A DNA stretch of 64,000 nucleotides from JAAYCT01 sp964499575 (GCA_964499575.1 CAZCLK010000004.1:53396-117395); one strand, 5' to 3'. Positions 9,575 to 18,370 are shown, counted from the stretch's first letter. Numbers and translations are program-made. Notes: generated from the sequence alone by a model not told the origin.

Positions 9575-10435
9575 ATGAAAAAATCAAAACGCTTTCGGCT
9601 CCTTATGGCGATTACAGCCGCCGCGGTTGCCCTCGGATCTGTATGGGTGATGATTCACTTCGAAAGCGCCCGCCGATGGCCGCTGTTTTCGCCCCGGAAT
9701 GCAAAATGGGTTTCTGTGGAATACAAGCCGGAGGAGCTGATTTCTTTTTCAATCGAAGACCCGGACCTCGCGGAAAGAGGGATCGTCGTTAACGAGTCGT
9801 TGGTCCTGATCAATGACGATTTTCCTGTCCGGGAGGATCAGGAATTTTCGATCGAAAATTATAAGTCGACCGACGTTCCGATGAACCGCGCGATGCACGG
9901 GGACTACGCGAGGCTCAGCGCGGCGGTAACCGAAGCGACTGGCGATAAGCTATATGTCATGTCTTCGTATCGTTCTTTTGATGACCAGAGCGTGCTTTTC
10001 GAGGAGGATCCCGAGGTCGCGGCGGAACCCGGCATGAGCGAGCATCATTCGGGCCTGGCACTGGATGTGTATGTGTACATGTTTGCCGGCGAGGGCTTTC
10101 TCAAGTCGGACGCCGGTAAATATGTGAATGAGCATTGCGATGAGTTCGGCTTCATCATCCGCTATCCGAAGGGTAAGGAGGCTATAACGGGCTTTTCGTA
10201 TGAACCCTGGCATATCCGGTACGTCGGACTGCCGCACGCCCGGTATATCGCGCGCAACAACCTGACGCTGGAGGAGTACATCGGACTTTTTGATCCCGGC
10301 GAATACTTCTCGTACGACGGATATGTCGTCAGCCGGCAGAGCGGCCCGGAGTTGAAGGTTCCCGGCGATGCGACCGGTGTCACCGTTTCGGAAGATAATA
10401 CCGGATGTTACGTGATTACCTTCACGGATGGATGA
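9575..10435 (+). CDS. D-alanyl-D-alanine carboxypeptidase, VanY family
   Basis: This exported zinc peptidase trims the terminal D-Ala of peptidoglycan stem peptides. An N-terminal signal anchor (residues 10-28) is followed by a VanY/LAS-type catalytic domain. The zinc motif S-x-H-x2-G-x-A-x-D is present as Ser155-His157-Gly160-Ala162-Asp164, and the second motif E-P-W-H at residues 210-213 supplies the catalytic Glu and the last zinc ligand. The SSYRSFDDQ segment is typical. The family includes the resistance enzyme VanY, but no van genes are nearby, so a housekeeping wall-trimming role is more likely. Confidence 0.92.
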   Translation: MKKSKRFRLLMAITAAAVALGSVWVMIHFESARRWPLFSPRNAKWVSVEYKPEELISFSIEDPDLAERGIVVNESLVLINDDFPVREDQEFSIENYKSTDVPMNRAMHGDYARLSAAVTEATGDKLYVMSSYRSFDDQSVLFEEDPEVAAEPGMSEHHSGLALDVYVYMFAGEGFLKSDAGKYVNEHCDEFGFIIRYPKGKEAITGFSYEPWHIRYVGLPHARYIARNNLTLEEYIGLFDPGEYFSYDGYVVSRQSGPELKVPGDATGVTVSEDNTGCYVITFTDG

Positions 10436-10441
10436 TATAAT
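10436..10441 (+). promoter_or_regulatory. -10 element before the DUF4203-like gene
   Basis: TATAAT lies just after the VanY stop codon and 43 bases before the next start. No clear -35 hexamer is visible, so the gene may have its own promoter or be read through. Confidence 0.4.
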
Positions 10442-10483
10442 GATTTTGCATCCTTAATGACCGGATACGAGAGGAGAAGAGAG

Positions 10484-11251
10484 ATGTTAACATTTACTTT
10501 GGCGGTTTCATTGGGCCTGGGCCTGATACTATGCTTTCTGGGATACCGGTTTTTCCGGGTCGCGATGGCGCTCGGCGGATTCGCGATCGGCGCGGCAATC
10601 GGGTATTTCATCTATCCGTTCGTAGCCGAGCGTTTGCCCGATGCCGGTAACGGGATCTGGCTTCTGGCCTTTATGGGGCTGGGCGGCATCCTTCTGGCAT
10701 TTTTGTCCTTTTCAATTTATAAGGTCGCGCTTTTTTATATCTCGGCGTTGTTCACCGCATTTATGATTCTGAAGACCTTTCTGTTGGGATTCGGAGGAAT
10801 CGGTGTCGGAGCGTTTATCAAGACGATCCTCGGGAAAACAGCGGTCGTCGGGGGAACGGACTTCATTACCGATTACGAAGTCGCGGACAAGGGAACGGTC
10901 GGCGAACTGATCGGGAAAGCGCTGGACATGCTTCCCGGAAAAACCGATATGGAAAAATTGGGTGTGGTGCTGATTGCTTCAATGATCGCGGGCATGGTGG
11001 TCGGAATCATCGTTTGCGTGCTTCAAAAACCGGCGATTATTGTCATGACCGCGGTAATGGGCGCGTTTTTGGCATCCCAGGGACTTGTTTCGATCCTGGA
11101 AAGCTTCGATAACCTGGATCTCAGCGCGGAGACGGTGATCGCCAACTTTACGGTCGGCGGCGAGAGTGTACTGCTGTCTTCTTTGTTGACGGTCGTCCTG
11201 ATCATCCTCGGGATTGTGGTCCAATTCAAAACAACCAAGAAAATGGATTGA
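10484..11251 (+). CDS. Multi-pass membrane protein, DUF4203-like
   Basis: A 255-residue polytopic protein with about seven hydrophobic helices. Its Gly-rich opening (FLGYRFFRVAMALGGF) resembles the TM7SF3/TMEM198-like DUF4203 family, whose function is unknown. The start at 10484 is chosen because AGGAGA lies 9-14 bases upstream. The frame is also open from an ATG at 10457, which would make that Shine-Dalgarno part of the coding region. A second protein of the same general kind is encoded at 49931-50599. A strong terminator follows at 11277. Confidence 0.72.
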   Translation: MLTFTLAVSLGLGLILCFLGYRFFRVAMALGGFAIGAAIGYFIYPFVAERLPDAGNGIWLLAFMGLGGILLAFLSFSIYKVALFYISALFTAFMILKTFLLGFGGIGVGAFIKTILGKTAVVGGTDFITDYEVADKGTVGELIGKALDMLPGKTDMEKLGVVLIASMIAGMVVGIIVCVLQKPAIIVMTAVMGAFLASQGLVSILESFDNLDLSAETVIANFTVGGESVLLSSLLTVVLIILGIVVQFKTTKKMD

Positions 11252-11276
11252 TCGCTTATCTGTTGATAATGTCCAT

Positions 11277-11304
11277 AAAAGCCCGGATTATCCGGGCTTT
11301 TCTT
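11277..11304 (+). terminator. Intrinsic terminator
   Basis: AAAAGCCCGGA and TCCGGGCTTTT form a perfect 11-base-pair hairpin with a TTA loop, ending in a T-rich tail. It ends the DUF4203-like transcript before the SulP promoter. Confidence 0.92.
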
Positions 11305-11318
11305 GTGTTTGAAAACCG

Positions 11319-11347
11319 TTGACACTGTAAAGAGAAACGCATATATT
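11319..11347 (+). promoter_or_regulatory. Promoter of the SulP transporter gene
   Basis: A consensus TTGACA (11319-11324) and TATATT (11342-11347) are separated by 17 bases. This predicts transcription from about 11354 and a leader of about 44 bases. A TATAAT at 11361 would then lie inside the leader. Confidence 0.8.
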
Positions 11348-11397
11348 TCGATTTTGAAAGTATAATTATGCAGTACTGTCGGAAGGGTGCCGAAACC

Positions 11398-13089
11398 ATG
11401 CAAAACATTTTTAATCCCAAGATCATCTCGACCATGAGGGGCTATACACGCGAGCAGTTTATCAAAGACGTGGTCGCGGGAGTAATCGTCGCAATCATCG
11501 CACTGCCGCTGTCGATCGCTTTGGCGATCGCCTCGGGCGTCTCGCCGGAAAAAGGTATATACACGGCCGTCATCGCGGGATTTCTGACGTCCCTTCTGGG
11601 CGGAAGCCGCGTTCAGATCGGCGGACCGACGGCGGCGTTTATGGTGCTTGTGTACGGCATCGTTACCGAGTACGGCGTGGACGGACTGATGCTCGCGACG
11701 CTGATGGCGGGGATCATGCTGGTGCTTTTCGGACTGTTCAAACTCGGTTCGGTCATCAAGTTTATTCCTTATCCGATCACTACCGGCTTCACCGGAGGGA
11801 TCGCGGTCAGCATATTCACATCCCAGATCAAGGATTTCACGGGAATGGATACCGGCGCCCTGCCGCCCGAGTTTTTGGGAAAATGGGAAGCCTATATTCA
11901 CAACTTCACTTCAATTCGCTGGCCGGTGTTGGGTATCGGCGCACTTGCGCTCCTGATTATGATCGTGTGGCCGAAGATCACCAAAAAAATCCCGGGCGCG
12001 TTGATTGCCCTCGTGATCACCTCGACGATCGTCGCGGTTTTCCGTTTGGACGTGCCGACGATCGGGAGCATGTTTACAAATCTGTCCTCGTCGCTGCCGC
12101 CGTTCACGCCGCCTTCATTTTCGATCGAAAAAATCTCGGTGCTGATCGGACCGGCTTTTACGATCGCGTTTCTGGGCTCGATCGAGTCACTCCTGAGCGC
12201 CGTCGTTTCGGACGGAATGATCGGCAGTAAGCACCGCTCGAATACCGAGCTGATCGCGCAGGGAATCGCGAATATCGGATCCTCTCTTTTCGGGGGAATT
12301 CCCGCGACCGGAGCGATTGCCCGGACCGTCGCCAACATCAAAAACGGCGGACGCACCCCTGTCGCCGGCATAGTACATGCCGTTGTACTCCTGCTTGTTC
12401 TGCTTTTTCTCATGCCCCTCGCAAAATTGATCCCGCTTACGTCCCTCGCGGCCGTTCTGATCATCGTCGCCTATAACATGAGCGAGTGGAGGTCTTTTGT
12501 GGATCTGATGAAGGCGCCCAAAAGTGACATTCTCATTCTTTTAGCGACCTTTTTCATCACGGTACTTTTTGATCTGGTCCTGGCGATCCAGATCGGTATT
12601 GTTCTGGCTGCGATCCTTTTCATGAAGCGTATGGCCGACGTGTCCGAAGTGAAAGTCCGGAATATGGACGCCGGGGAAGAGATCCTGAACGATGAAAAAA
12701 CCGCCGCGGCGGATGAAGAAGGAAGCCTGCCGGAAGGCCGGCAATATCGTCATGTACTGATCTACGAGATTAACGGGCCGTTTTTCTTCGGCGCCGCGGA
12801 TAAATTTATGGACGCTTCAACCCAGGTCGGAGATAAGACGAAGGTGCTGATCGTCAAGATGAAGCACGTTACGGCGATGGACGCGACCGCGCTCCAGGCC
12901 TTTCGCGGATTGGTCAAGCGTTGCGAAAAACAATCGATCGATATCCTTTTGACCGGCGTCACCAACCAGCCGGCGGAGCTTCTCGTCAAATCCGGCCTGA
13001 TGGACAGGATCGGAAAAGACCGTGTATTTCCCGGCCTTTCTCAAGCGATTAAATACGTGGAGGAGCATTACATCAAATCGGCGTCCTGA
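11398..13089 (+). CDS. SulP-family anion transporter with STAS domain
   Basis: A 563-residue SLC26/SulP membrane transporter, a family that carries sulfate, bicarbonate or organic anions. It has the N-terminal helical core with the family signature around YTAVIAGF and the GGSRVQIGGPTAAF segment. Conserved PATGAIARTVANI follows in the middle, and a C-terminal cytoplasmic STAS domain covers residues ~445-555 (YEINGPFFFGAADKF and VTAMDATALQAF). The anion is not predictable. ATG codons at 11368 and 11398 are in frame. The latter is preferred because it follows GGAAGGG and because transcription probably starts near 11354. Its end overlaps the convergent epimerase gene by 17 bases. Confidence 0.93.
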   Translation: MQNIFNPKIISTMRGYTREQFIKDVVAGVIVAIIALPLSIALAIASGVSPEKGIYTAVIAGFLTSLLGGSRVQIGGPTAAFMVLVYGIVTEYGVDGLMLATLMAGIMLVLFGLFKLGSVIKFIPYPITTGFTGGIAVSIFTSQIKDFTGMDTGALPPEFLGKWEAYIHNFTSIRWPVLGIGALALLIMIVWPKITKKIPGALIALVITSTIVAVFRLDVPTIGSMFTNLSSSLPPFTPPSFSIEKISVLIGPAFTIAFLGSIESLLSAVVSDGMIGSKHRSNTELIAQGIANIGSSLFGGIPATGAIARTVANIKNGGRTPVAGIVHAVVLLLVLLFLMPLAKLIPLTSLAAVLIIVAYNMSEWRSFVDLMKAPKSDILILLATFFITVLFDLVLAIQIGIVLAAILFMKRMADVSEVKVRNMDAGEEILNDEKTAAADEEGSLPEGRQYRHVLIYEINGPFFFGAADKFMDASTQVGDKTKVLIVKMKHVTAMDATALQAFRGLVKRCEKQSIDILLTGVTNQPAELLVKSGLMDRIGKDRVFPGLSQAIKYVEEHYIKSAS

Positions 13090-14074
13090 AGTTGAGCATC
13101 AACACTTTATCGATCCACGCGTCCCAATCCGGATCAAAGGTTTGAAGCTCCGGACGGGCCATCAAAGCGTCCACGGACTGACGGATCCCTTCATCAAACC
13201 GGATCGTCGCCGTGAACCCCGGTACGAGCCGTTTGATCTTGGAATTATCGAAAACCACGCTGTGTGCCTTATCGCCGTTAAGAGGTCCGTCCAAAGAGGA
13301 ATCCAGCCGCACGAGCATATCCGTCGAAATATGAGCGATCTTCGGCTCGACGCCGAGCGCCTTTCCGATATTTGCATAGATTTGATTCCACGTAAGCGAC
13401 TCATCGGAGGTGATATGCACCGCCTCGCCGATCGAGTGGATGTTTCCCATTAATCCGATAAACCCCTTTGCGAAATCGACGCTGTGCGTCACCGTCCATA
13501 ACGAGCTTCCGTCCCCGTGAAGGATCACGGGCTTACCGGACCGCATCCGCTCGATCTCTGTCCAGGGACCTTTCGGGCTGTGAAACGACAGAGGGATTGA
13601 ACCGTCCGCATATGTGTGGCTCGGGCGGACGATCGTAATCGGGAATCCGGACTGCCGGTATTCTCCGACAAGGTACTCCTCGCAGGCGATCTTGGCCTGC
13701 GAATATTTCCAGAACGGATTGGCTACGGGTGTGCTCTCGGTGATTGCGTAATGAGAAAGAGGCTTCTGATAGACAGATGCGGAACTGATGAAGATGTACT
13801 GCCCGCACCGCCCCGCGAAAAGCCGCACGTCCCGTTGAACTTGCTCGGGAACGAAGGCAATAAAGTCTGCGACTACGTCGAAATTCTCCCCTTCGATCAG
13901 AGAGCGCAATTCGTTCTCGTTATTGATGTCACATGTGATCTGACGGATGTTTTCGGGAACATCGTCGACCCGATTCCCCCGGTTGACCAGGGTGAGCGCC
14001 CAATTAGTCGCGGCTAAAGCGCGGGTGACGGACATGCTGATCGTTCCTGTGCCGCCGATGAATAAAGCCTTCAT
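13073..14074 (-). CDS. NAD-dependent epimerase/dehydratase-like protein (extended SDR)
   Basis: A 333-residue Rossmann protein of the extended short-chain dehydrogenase superfamily, most like NAD-dependent epimerase/dehydratases and atypical SDRs. The nucleotide-binding loop FIGGTGTIS is at the N-terminus and the IFISSASVYQ strand is present. Downstream, WKYSQAKIACEE keeps a Lys but has no standard YxxxK, as in atypical members. A sugar-nucleotide substrate is possible but not shown. The start MKALFIGG at 14074 is chosen because the Rossmann fold begins there. The frame is open to 14170, but that part is not family-like and would cover the -10 at 14142-14147. Confidence 0.85.
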   Translation of the reverse strand: MKALFIGGTGTISMSVTRALAATNWALTLVNRGNRVDDVPENIRQITCDINNENELRSLIEGENFDVVADFIAFVPEQVQRDVRLFAGRCGQYIFISSASVYQKPLSHYAITESTPVANPFWKYSQAKIACEEYLVGEYRQSGFPITIVRPSHTYADGSIPLSFHSPKGPWTEIERMRSGKPVILHGDGSSLWTVTHSVDFAKGFIGLMGNIHSIGEAVHITSDESLTWNQIYANIGKALGVEPKIAHISTDMLVRLDSSLDGPLNGDKAHSVVFDNSKIKRLVPGFTATIRFDEGIRQSVDALMARPELQTFDPDWDAWIDKVLMLNFRTPI

Positions 14075-14141
14075 AAAAGCACCGCGGGCGATGCTGCGCG
14101 CATACCCGATCCTTTCACGACGTAAATTCCCCCACAAGCCG

Positions 14142-14147
14142 ATTATA
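14142..14147 (-). promoter_or_regulatory. -10 element of the epimerase-like gene
   Basis: On the minus strand TATAAT lies about 68 bases before the preferred start codon at 14074. The -35 region is weak. Confidence 0.4.
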
Positions 14148-14201
14148 ACATGACAATACGCGCAGAGCACCCCGGAATTTGCCCGTTCCCGATTCGAACG
14201 C

Positions 14202-14230
14202 TTGATTTCTTGCCCGATCGGACTTACAAT
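14202..14230 (+). promoter_or_regulatory. Promoter of a candidate small RNA
   Basis: TTGATT (14202-14207) and TACAAT (14225-14230) are 17 bases apart. There is no protein gene on this strand downstream; the next gene is on the opposite strand. The promoter therefore appears to drive only the short terminator-ended transcript described next. Confidence 0.6.
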
Positions 14231-14236
14231 CTGCGT

Positions 14237-14332
14237 AGGATGTCTGTCAACCCCCCTTTCGGGACAGGCATTGTACGGGGGTACGCATGATGAAGGCGAT
14301 GTGTTTTTAATAAATACATCGCCTTCGTTTTT
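14237..14332 (+). ncRNA. Candidate structured small RNA of about 95 nt
   Basis: A promoter at 14202-14230 and an intrinsic terminator ending at 14332 bracket a short transcript with no gene behind it. Between them lies a stem GTCTGTC (14242-14248) / GACAGGC (14263-14269) whose loop holds six C (14251-14256). Five G (14277-14281) follow shortly after, in the loop of a small GTAC/GTAC hairpin, so a pseudoknot or kissing-loop contact between the C run and the G run is possible. A short frame from ATG 14287 (MMKAMCF) overlaps the terminator stem. I do not recognise a known riboswitch or small RNA class. Confidence rests on promoter, structure and terminator only. Confidence 0.45.
14292..14332 (+). 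terminator. Intrinsic terminator of the candidate small RNA
   Basis: GAAGGCGATGT (14292-14302) and ACATCGCCTTC (14316-14326) form a perfect 11-base-pair stem followed by GTTTTT. The T-run lies only on the + strand side, so it is directional. Confidence 0.85.
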
Positions 14333-14359
14333 AGTAATTTCAAGGGAACCGTGCAGGCA

Positions 14360-14854
14360 TTACAGCAGAAAACTTAAAAATCCCAAAACACCGTATGTGA
14401 TCGCGGTCACGACCACGCCCGCGATCAGAACACCGAGGGTAACGGCGAGTATCGCATCCCGGAAACGCATCTCAAAAAGCGCCGCGATCCCGGCGCCCGT
14501 CCAGGCTCCGGTGAAAGGAAGCGGGATGGCGACAAAGAGGACCAGGCTCCAGAACGTGACGCCTTTCATTTTCTCAGCCTTCTTAACGAAACGCGCCTCG
14601 AAACGCTCGACGAGCTTCCGCGATTTCTCGAATTTACGGAGCCAGTCAAAGATTTTCTTCACAAAAAGAAGAATAAAAGGGATCGGGAGCATATTGCCGG
14701 TGACGGCCAGAAGATAATTCTGCCAGAACGGAAGTCCGAGGGGTGCTCCGACGAACGGGATCGCGCCTCTGAGTTCTACGATCGGGATCATGGATACGAT
14801 AAAAACAGCGATCGGACCGTATGGCTTAAAAAACTCGATAATTGCGTCCTTCAT
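14360..14854 (-). CDS. Small multidrug export-like membrane protein (COG2426)
   Basis: A 164-residue integral membrane protein of the putative small multi-drug export family (PF06695, COG2426). Visible hallmarks are VELRGAIPF in the first third and PLPFTGAWTGAGIA in the second half, in a set of about four to five hydrophobic helices with a basic cytoplasmic loop between them. The family name is historical and transport is not proven. GGAGG lies 5 bases before the ATG. It is divergent from nothing and downstream of the hydroxyacid dehydrogenase gene on the same strand. Confidence 0.85.
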   Translation of the reverse strand: MKDAIIEFFKPYGPIAVFIVSMIPIVELRGAIPFVGAPLGLPFWQNYLLAVTGNMLPIPFILLFVKKIFDWLRKFEKSRKLVERFEARFVKKAEKMKGVTFWSLVLFVAIPLPFTGAWTGAGIAALFEMRFRDAILAVTLGVLIAGVVVTAITYGVLGFLSFLL

Positions 14855-14880
14855 GAATGCCTCCGGGACAAAAACTGCAT

Positions 14881-15855
14881 TTAGGATACCACATTTTCCG
14901 GTTTTTCGGAAAGAAAAGCGCGCAGGTTCGATACGGCGGTACGGATCAGTCGCTCGCGCGTTTCTTTCGGCGCCCAGGCAATATGGGGCGTGATGATGCA
15001 GTTCGGCGCGTAAAGGAGCGGATTATCGGGTTTAGGAGGCTCGACGGATAAAACGTCGACAGCGACCCCGGCAATTTTTCCGGACCGAAGGGCATCCGCG
15101 ACGGCATCTTCGTCCAGGAGAGGCCCCCGTGCGGTGTTGATGAGATATGCGCCGTCCTTCATCCGGGAGATGCTCGCGGCGTTGATGAGATGCCGTGTAT
15201 CTTCGGTGAGCGGGCAGTGAAGCGATATAAAATCCGACCTTTCGAAAAGCTCCGCCCCGGAAACGAGCGCCGGTCCCGCAGGATCCCCTTCGGGAAGGGC
15301 GGTTCCCTCGCTTCCGGGTTTTCCGGAGGCGATTACGTTCATGCCGAGCGCCCGGGCGCTCCGCGCGACGCGGCGGGCGATCCGCCCGTAGCCCAAAAGG
15401 CCGAGCGTTTTTTCGCTGAGTTCCAGGAGTGCTCCGTCCCAAAAGCAGAAGTGAGGGGTCTTCATCCAAGCCCCTTCATGGACGAGACGGTCATGATGGC
15501 CGACCCGGTTTGTCAGTTCCAAAAGCAGAGCGACAGTCGCCTGCGCCGTTGCCATCGTCGCGTACTCGGGGATATTCGTGACGGTAATCCCGAATTCCGC
15601 GGCGCTTTTTACATCGATCACATTGTAGCCGGTCGCGAGGACGCCGATATAACGAAGGCCGGGGAATGCGGAAAGCCGCCTTCTGTCGAAGACCACTTTA
15701 CTGGTCAAAACGATATCCGCGTCGCCGATCCGCGCGTCCGCGAGCTCGTCGGGAGTCTGCTCGTAGACCGTCAGTTCGCCGAACGCCTCAAAGGCCGTCC
15801 ACGAAAGGTCGCCCGGGTTCATCGTATATCCGTCCAGAATCACAATTTTGCTCAT
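14881..15855 (-). CDS. D-2-hydroxyacid dehydrogenase (glycerate/hydroxypyruvate type)
   Basis: A 324-residue NAD(P)-dependent D-isomer-specific 2-hydroxyacid dehydrogenase, most like glycerate dehydrogenase/hydroxypyruvate reductase. It has the LATGYNVIDV substrate-domain segment, the Rossmann loop GLLGYGRIAR, DFISLHCPLT, INTARGPLLDE with the catalytic Arg, and the TPHIAWA segment with the catalytic His. Its ATG overlaps the stop of the upstream fused flavoprotein (ATGA), so the two are translationally coupled. That coupling suggests a redox link, with reducing power from the flavoprotein used by this enzyme. The true substrate is not determined. Confidence 0.9.
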   Translation of the reverse strand: MSKIVILDGYTMNPGDLSWTAFEAFGELTVYEQTPDELADARIGDADIVLTSKVVFDRRRLSAFPGLRYIGVLATGYNVIDVKSAAEFGITVTNIPEYATMATAQATVALLLELTNRVGHHDRLVHEGAWMKTPHFCFWDGALLELSEKTLGLLGYGRIARRVARSARALGMNVIASGKPGSEGTALPEGDPAGPALVSGAELFERSDFISLHCPLTEDTRHLINAASISRMKDGAYLINTARGPLLDEDAVADALRSGKIAGVAVDVLSVEPPKPDNPLLYAPNCIITPHIAWAPKETRERLIRTAVSNLRAFLSEKPENVVS

Positions 15856-18077
15856 AGGCTTCGGATGTACTCGTCGATCGACTTTGCGGCGGTCTTCCCG
15901 GCGCCCATCGCAAGAATGACGGTCGCGGCGCCGGTTGCGGCGTCTCCGCCCGCGAAAACTCCGGGGCGGGAGGTGGCGGTTTTTTCATCGGTGACGATCG
16001 TGCCGGATTTGGCGGTTTCCAGGCCCGAGGTGCTCGCCCGGATGAGCGGATTGGGCGAAGTGCCGATGGCGACAATCACGGTATCGACCGGAAGGCGGCT
16101 CTCGGAGCCGATTTTAACGATCGGCCGGCGACGTCCGGAAGCGTCCGGCTCGCCGAGTTCCATCTCGACGACCTCCATTTCGCAGACCGCACCGTGCTCG
16201 TTTCCGATGATTCGCGTCGGCGCGCAGAGATTCTTGAAAATAATGCCTTCTTCTTTGGCATGATGCGCCTCTTCGGCGCGTGCGGGCATTTCCTTATCCG
16301 AGCGCCGGTAGACGATATAGACGGTCTCGGCGCCCAAACGCCGCGCGGTGCGCGCCGCGTCCATCGCGACGTTGCCGCCTCCGATGACCGCGACGGTCCT
16401 GCTTCTTGAGATCGGCGTATCGTAGCGGTCGTCATAGGCTTTCATCAAGTTCGCGCGGGTCAGAAATTCGTTCGCCGAATAGACACCGTTCAGCGACTCC
16501 CCCTCGATATTCATGAAGGAAGGAAGTCCGGCACCCGAACCGATATAAACAGCCTTGTAGCCCTCCTCGAAAAGCTCGTCGACGGTAAGCGTTTTTCCGA
16601 TTACCGTGTTGCAGAGGACTTTGACTCCCCGGGCTTTTAAGACCTCGATCTCCTTTTCGACGATCGACTTCGGCAGGCGGAATTCCGGAATGCCGTATAC
16701 GAGAACGCCGCCGGCCTTGTGAAAGGCCTCAAAGATCGTGACGTCATAGCCGAGCTGTGCCAGGTCCCCGGCGCAAGCAAGTCCGGAAGGGCCGGATCCG
16801 ATGATGGCGACTTTATGTCCGTTGGACAAAGTCGGGGCGGGGAGGCCCTTTTGGTTCGCGAAGTGGTAATCCGCGACGAAGCGCTCCAGGCGTCCGATCG
16901 CGACCGGTTCACCTTTGTTGCCGCGTACGCAGACCGCCTCGCACTGGGTCTCCTGCGGGCAGACTCTGCCGCAGACCGCCGGCAGACAATTATTCGTCAA
17001 TATGACCTGATACGCTTCTTCAAACTGCCCGGCCGCGACCTTCTGAATAAATTCGGGGATCGGAACGCGGACGGGACAACCGTCGACACAGGGCCTGTTT
17101 TTACAGTTCAGACAGCGCATCGCTTCCTCGACGGCCATTTTGGGCGTATATCCCAATGTAACCTCCGAGAAATTCGTGATCCGCTCCAGAGGATCCTGTT
17201 CCGGGACCGGCACCTTGACCGGCGACATATTGCGCTTGACCGGTGCGTCCAGCCCGATCCGGCAGGTATGATCGCCGTCGGCCGCTTCCTGATTCCGGTA
17301 GACGGACTTTCTGCGGATCAATTCGTCAAAATCGACCTGATGTCCGTCAAAGTCGGGGCCGTCGACGCAGGCGAATTTGACTTCGCCGCCGACCGTGACC
17401 CGGCAACCGCCGCACATTCCGGTTCCGTCGATCATGATCGGATCGAGGCTGACGATTGTCTTTATCCCGAATTCACGGGTCAGTTCACAGATTCTTTTCA
17501 TCATCATCAGGGGGCCGATGGTGACGACCAGATCGTAACCGGCGCCGTTTTCGATCTGCTTTCTGAGGATATCGGTCACGAAGCCTTTCTCGCCGTATGA
17601 ACCGTCGTCCGTCGTGATGATCAACCGGTCGGATGCTTCTCTCATTTCATCTTCGAGAAAGACATAGTCGCGCGTGCGAAAACCGGCGATCATATCCACG
17701 TGCGTTTTCATCCCGTGGAGGGCTTTGGAGGAAGGATATGCGATGGCGCAACCGACGCCGCCGCCGACGACGCAGGCGTTCTTATATCCCTCGAGCTCGG
17801 TCGGGCGCCCGAGAGGGCCGACAAAATCGAGGATCGAATCCCCGGCGTCTTTCTCGGCGAGAAGTTTGGTGGAGCGGCCGACCGCCTGAAAAATAATCGT
17901 TACGGTGCCGCGCACGGCATCGTAATCGGCGATCGTCAGCGGAATCCGCTCGCCGAACTCGTCGACTCTGAAAATGATGAATTGGCCGGCTTTTGCTTTT
18001 CGCGCGACAAGAGGCGCTTCGACCTCCATCATGGTGATCAGCTCGTTAAGGCGTTTTTTGGAAATGATTTTATACAT
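15852..18077 (-). CDS. Fused NfnB-NfnA-like flavoprotein (ferredoxin:NAD(P) oxidoreductase/glutamate synthase beta-like)
   Basis: This 741-residue fusion joins two proteins that are usually separate. Residues 1-280 are a ferredoxin reductase-type FAD/NAD module like dihydroorotate dehydrogenase electron-transfer subunit PyrK/NfnA(SudB), with a [2Fe-2S] cysteine set (MCGGC and a later FAC). Residues ~300-741 are a glutamate synthase small-subunit/NfnB-like module. That part has two [4Fe-4S] cysteine groups (CLNCKNRPCVDGCP and CGRVCPQETQCEAVC), an FAD site (IIGSGPSGLACAGDL), an NAD(P) site (VIGGGNVAMDAA) and a C-terminal GGDAATGAATVILA. Such proteins exchange electrons among NADPH, NADH and ferredoxin, possibly by bifurcation. 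No large glutamate synthase subunit is present. It is coupled to the dehydrogenase gene downstream. Confidence 0.9.
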   Translation of the reverse strand: MYKIISKKRLNELITMMEVEAPLVARKAKAGQFIIFRVDEFGERIPLTIADYDAVRGTVTIIFQAVGRSTKLLAEKDAGDSILDFVGPLGRPTELEGYKNACVVGGGVGCAIAYPSSKALHGMKTHVDMIAGFRTRDYVFLEDEMREASDRLIITTDDGSYGEKGFVTDILRKQIENGAGYDLVVTIGPLMMMKRICELTREFGIKTIVSLDPIMIDGTGMCGGCRVTVGGEVKFACVDGPDFDGHQVDFDELIRRKSVYRNQEAADGDHTCRIGLDAPVKRNMSPVKVPVPEQDPLERITNFSEVTLGYTPKMAVEEAMRCLNCKNRPCVDGCPVRVPIPEFIQKVAAGQFEEAYQVILTNNCLPAVCGRVCPQETQCEAVCVRGNKGEPVAIGRLERFVADYHFANQKGLPAPTLSNGHKVAIIGSGPSGLACAGDLAQLGYDVTIFEAFHKAGGVLVYGIPEFRLPKSIVEKEIEVLKARGVKVLCNTVIGKTLTVDELFEEGYKAVYIGSGAGLPSFMNIEGESLNGVYSANEFLTRANLMKAYDDRYDTPISRSRTVAVIGGGNVAMDAARTARRLGAETVYIVYRRSDKEMPARAEEAHHAKEEGIIFKNLCAPTRIIGNEHGAVCEMEVVEMELGEPDASGRRRPIVKIGSESRLPVDTVIVAIGTSPNPLIRASTSGLETAKSGTIVTDEKTATSRPGVFAGGDAATGAATVILAMGAGKTAAKSIDEYIRSL

Positions 18078-18168
18078 TTTACGATTCCTTTCGGTCCTCG
18101 GATGCAGCCCTTATCCGTCGAATCGCAGCCCCGTTGCAACGAGTCGAGACTTCTTTGCTATGGCGTGC

Positions 18169-18198
18169 ATTATATCATTTTTGGAGCCGGCTGAACAA
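18169..18198 (-). promoter_or_regulatory. Promoter of the fused Nfn-like gene
   Basis: On the minus strand a perfect TATAAT (18169-18174) is preceded at 18 bases by TTGTTC (18193-18198). It lies about 92 bases before the start codon. The remaining 18200-18432 region between the two divergent genes holds only the promoter for the GGDEF-EAL gene; I found no RNA motif there. Confidence 0.5.
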
Positions 18199-18364
18199 CT
18201 GAAAGACGAGACCATGGCGTGCTATTCGAGAGGGCGGAAGGCCGTCCCGGAAGGCGGACCCCCGGCGACCGGATCCGGGGCGATGTAAAGCGTTTGAAAA
18301 CAGACTGTAAAACTTTGATAATCAAAATCTTTATATTTTTGTGGAAATCCGTTCTGTTGTCCGT

Positions 18365-18370
18365 TATAAT
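18365..18370 (+). promoter_or_regulatory. -10 element of the GGDEF-EAL gene
   Basis: TATAAT lies 63 bases before the GTG start. A TTGTGG at 18339 is 20 bases away, a poor spacing. Confidence 0.4.
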
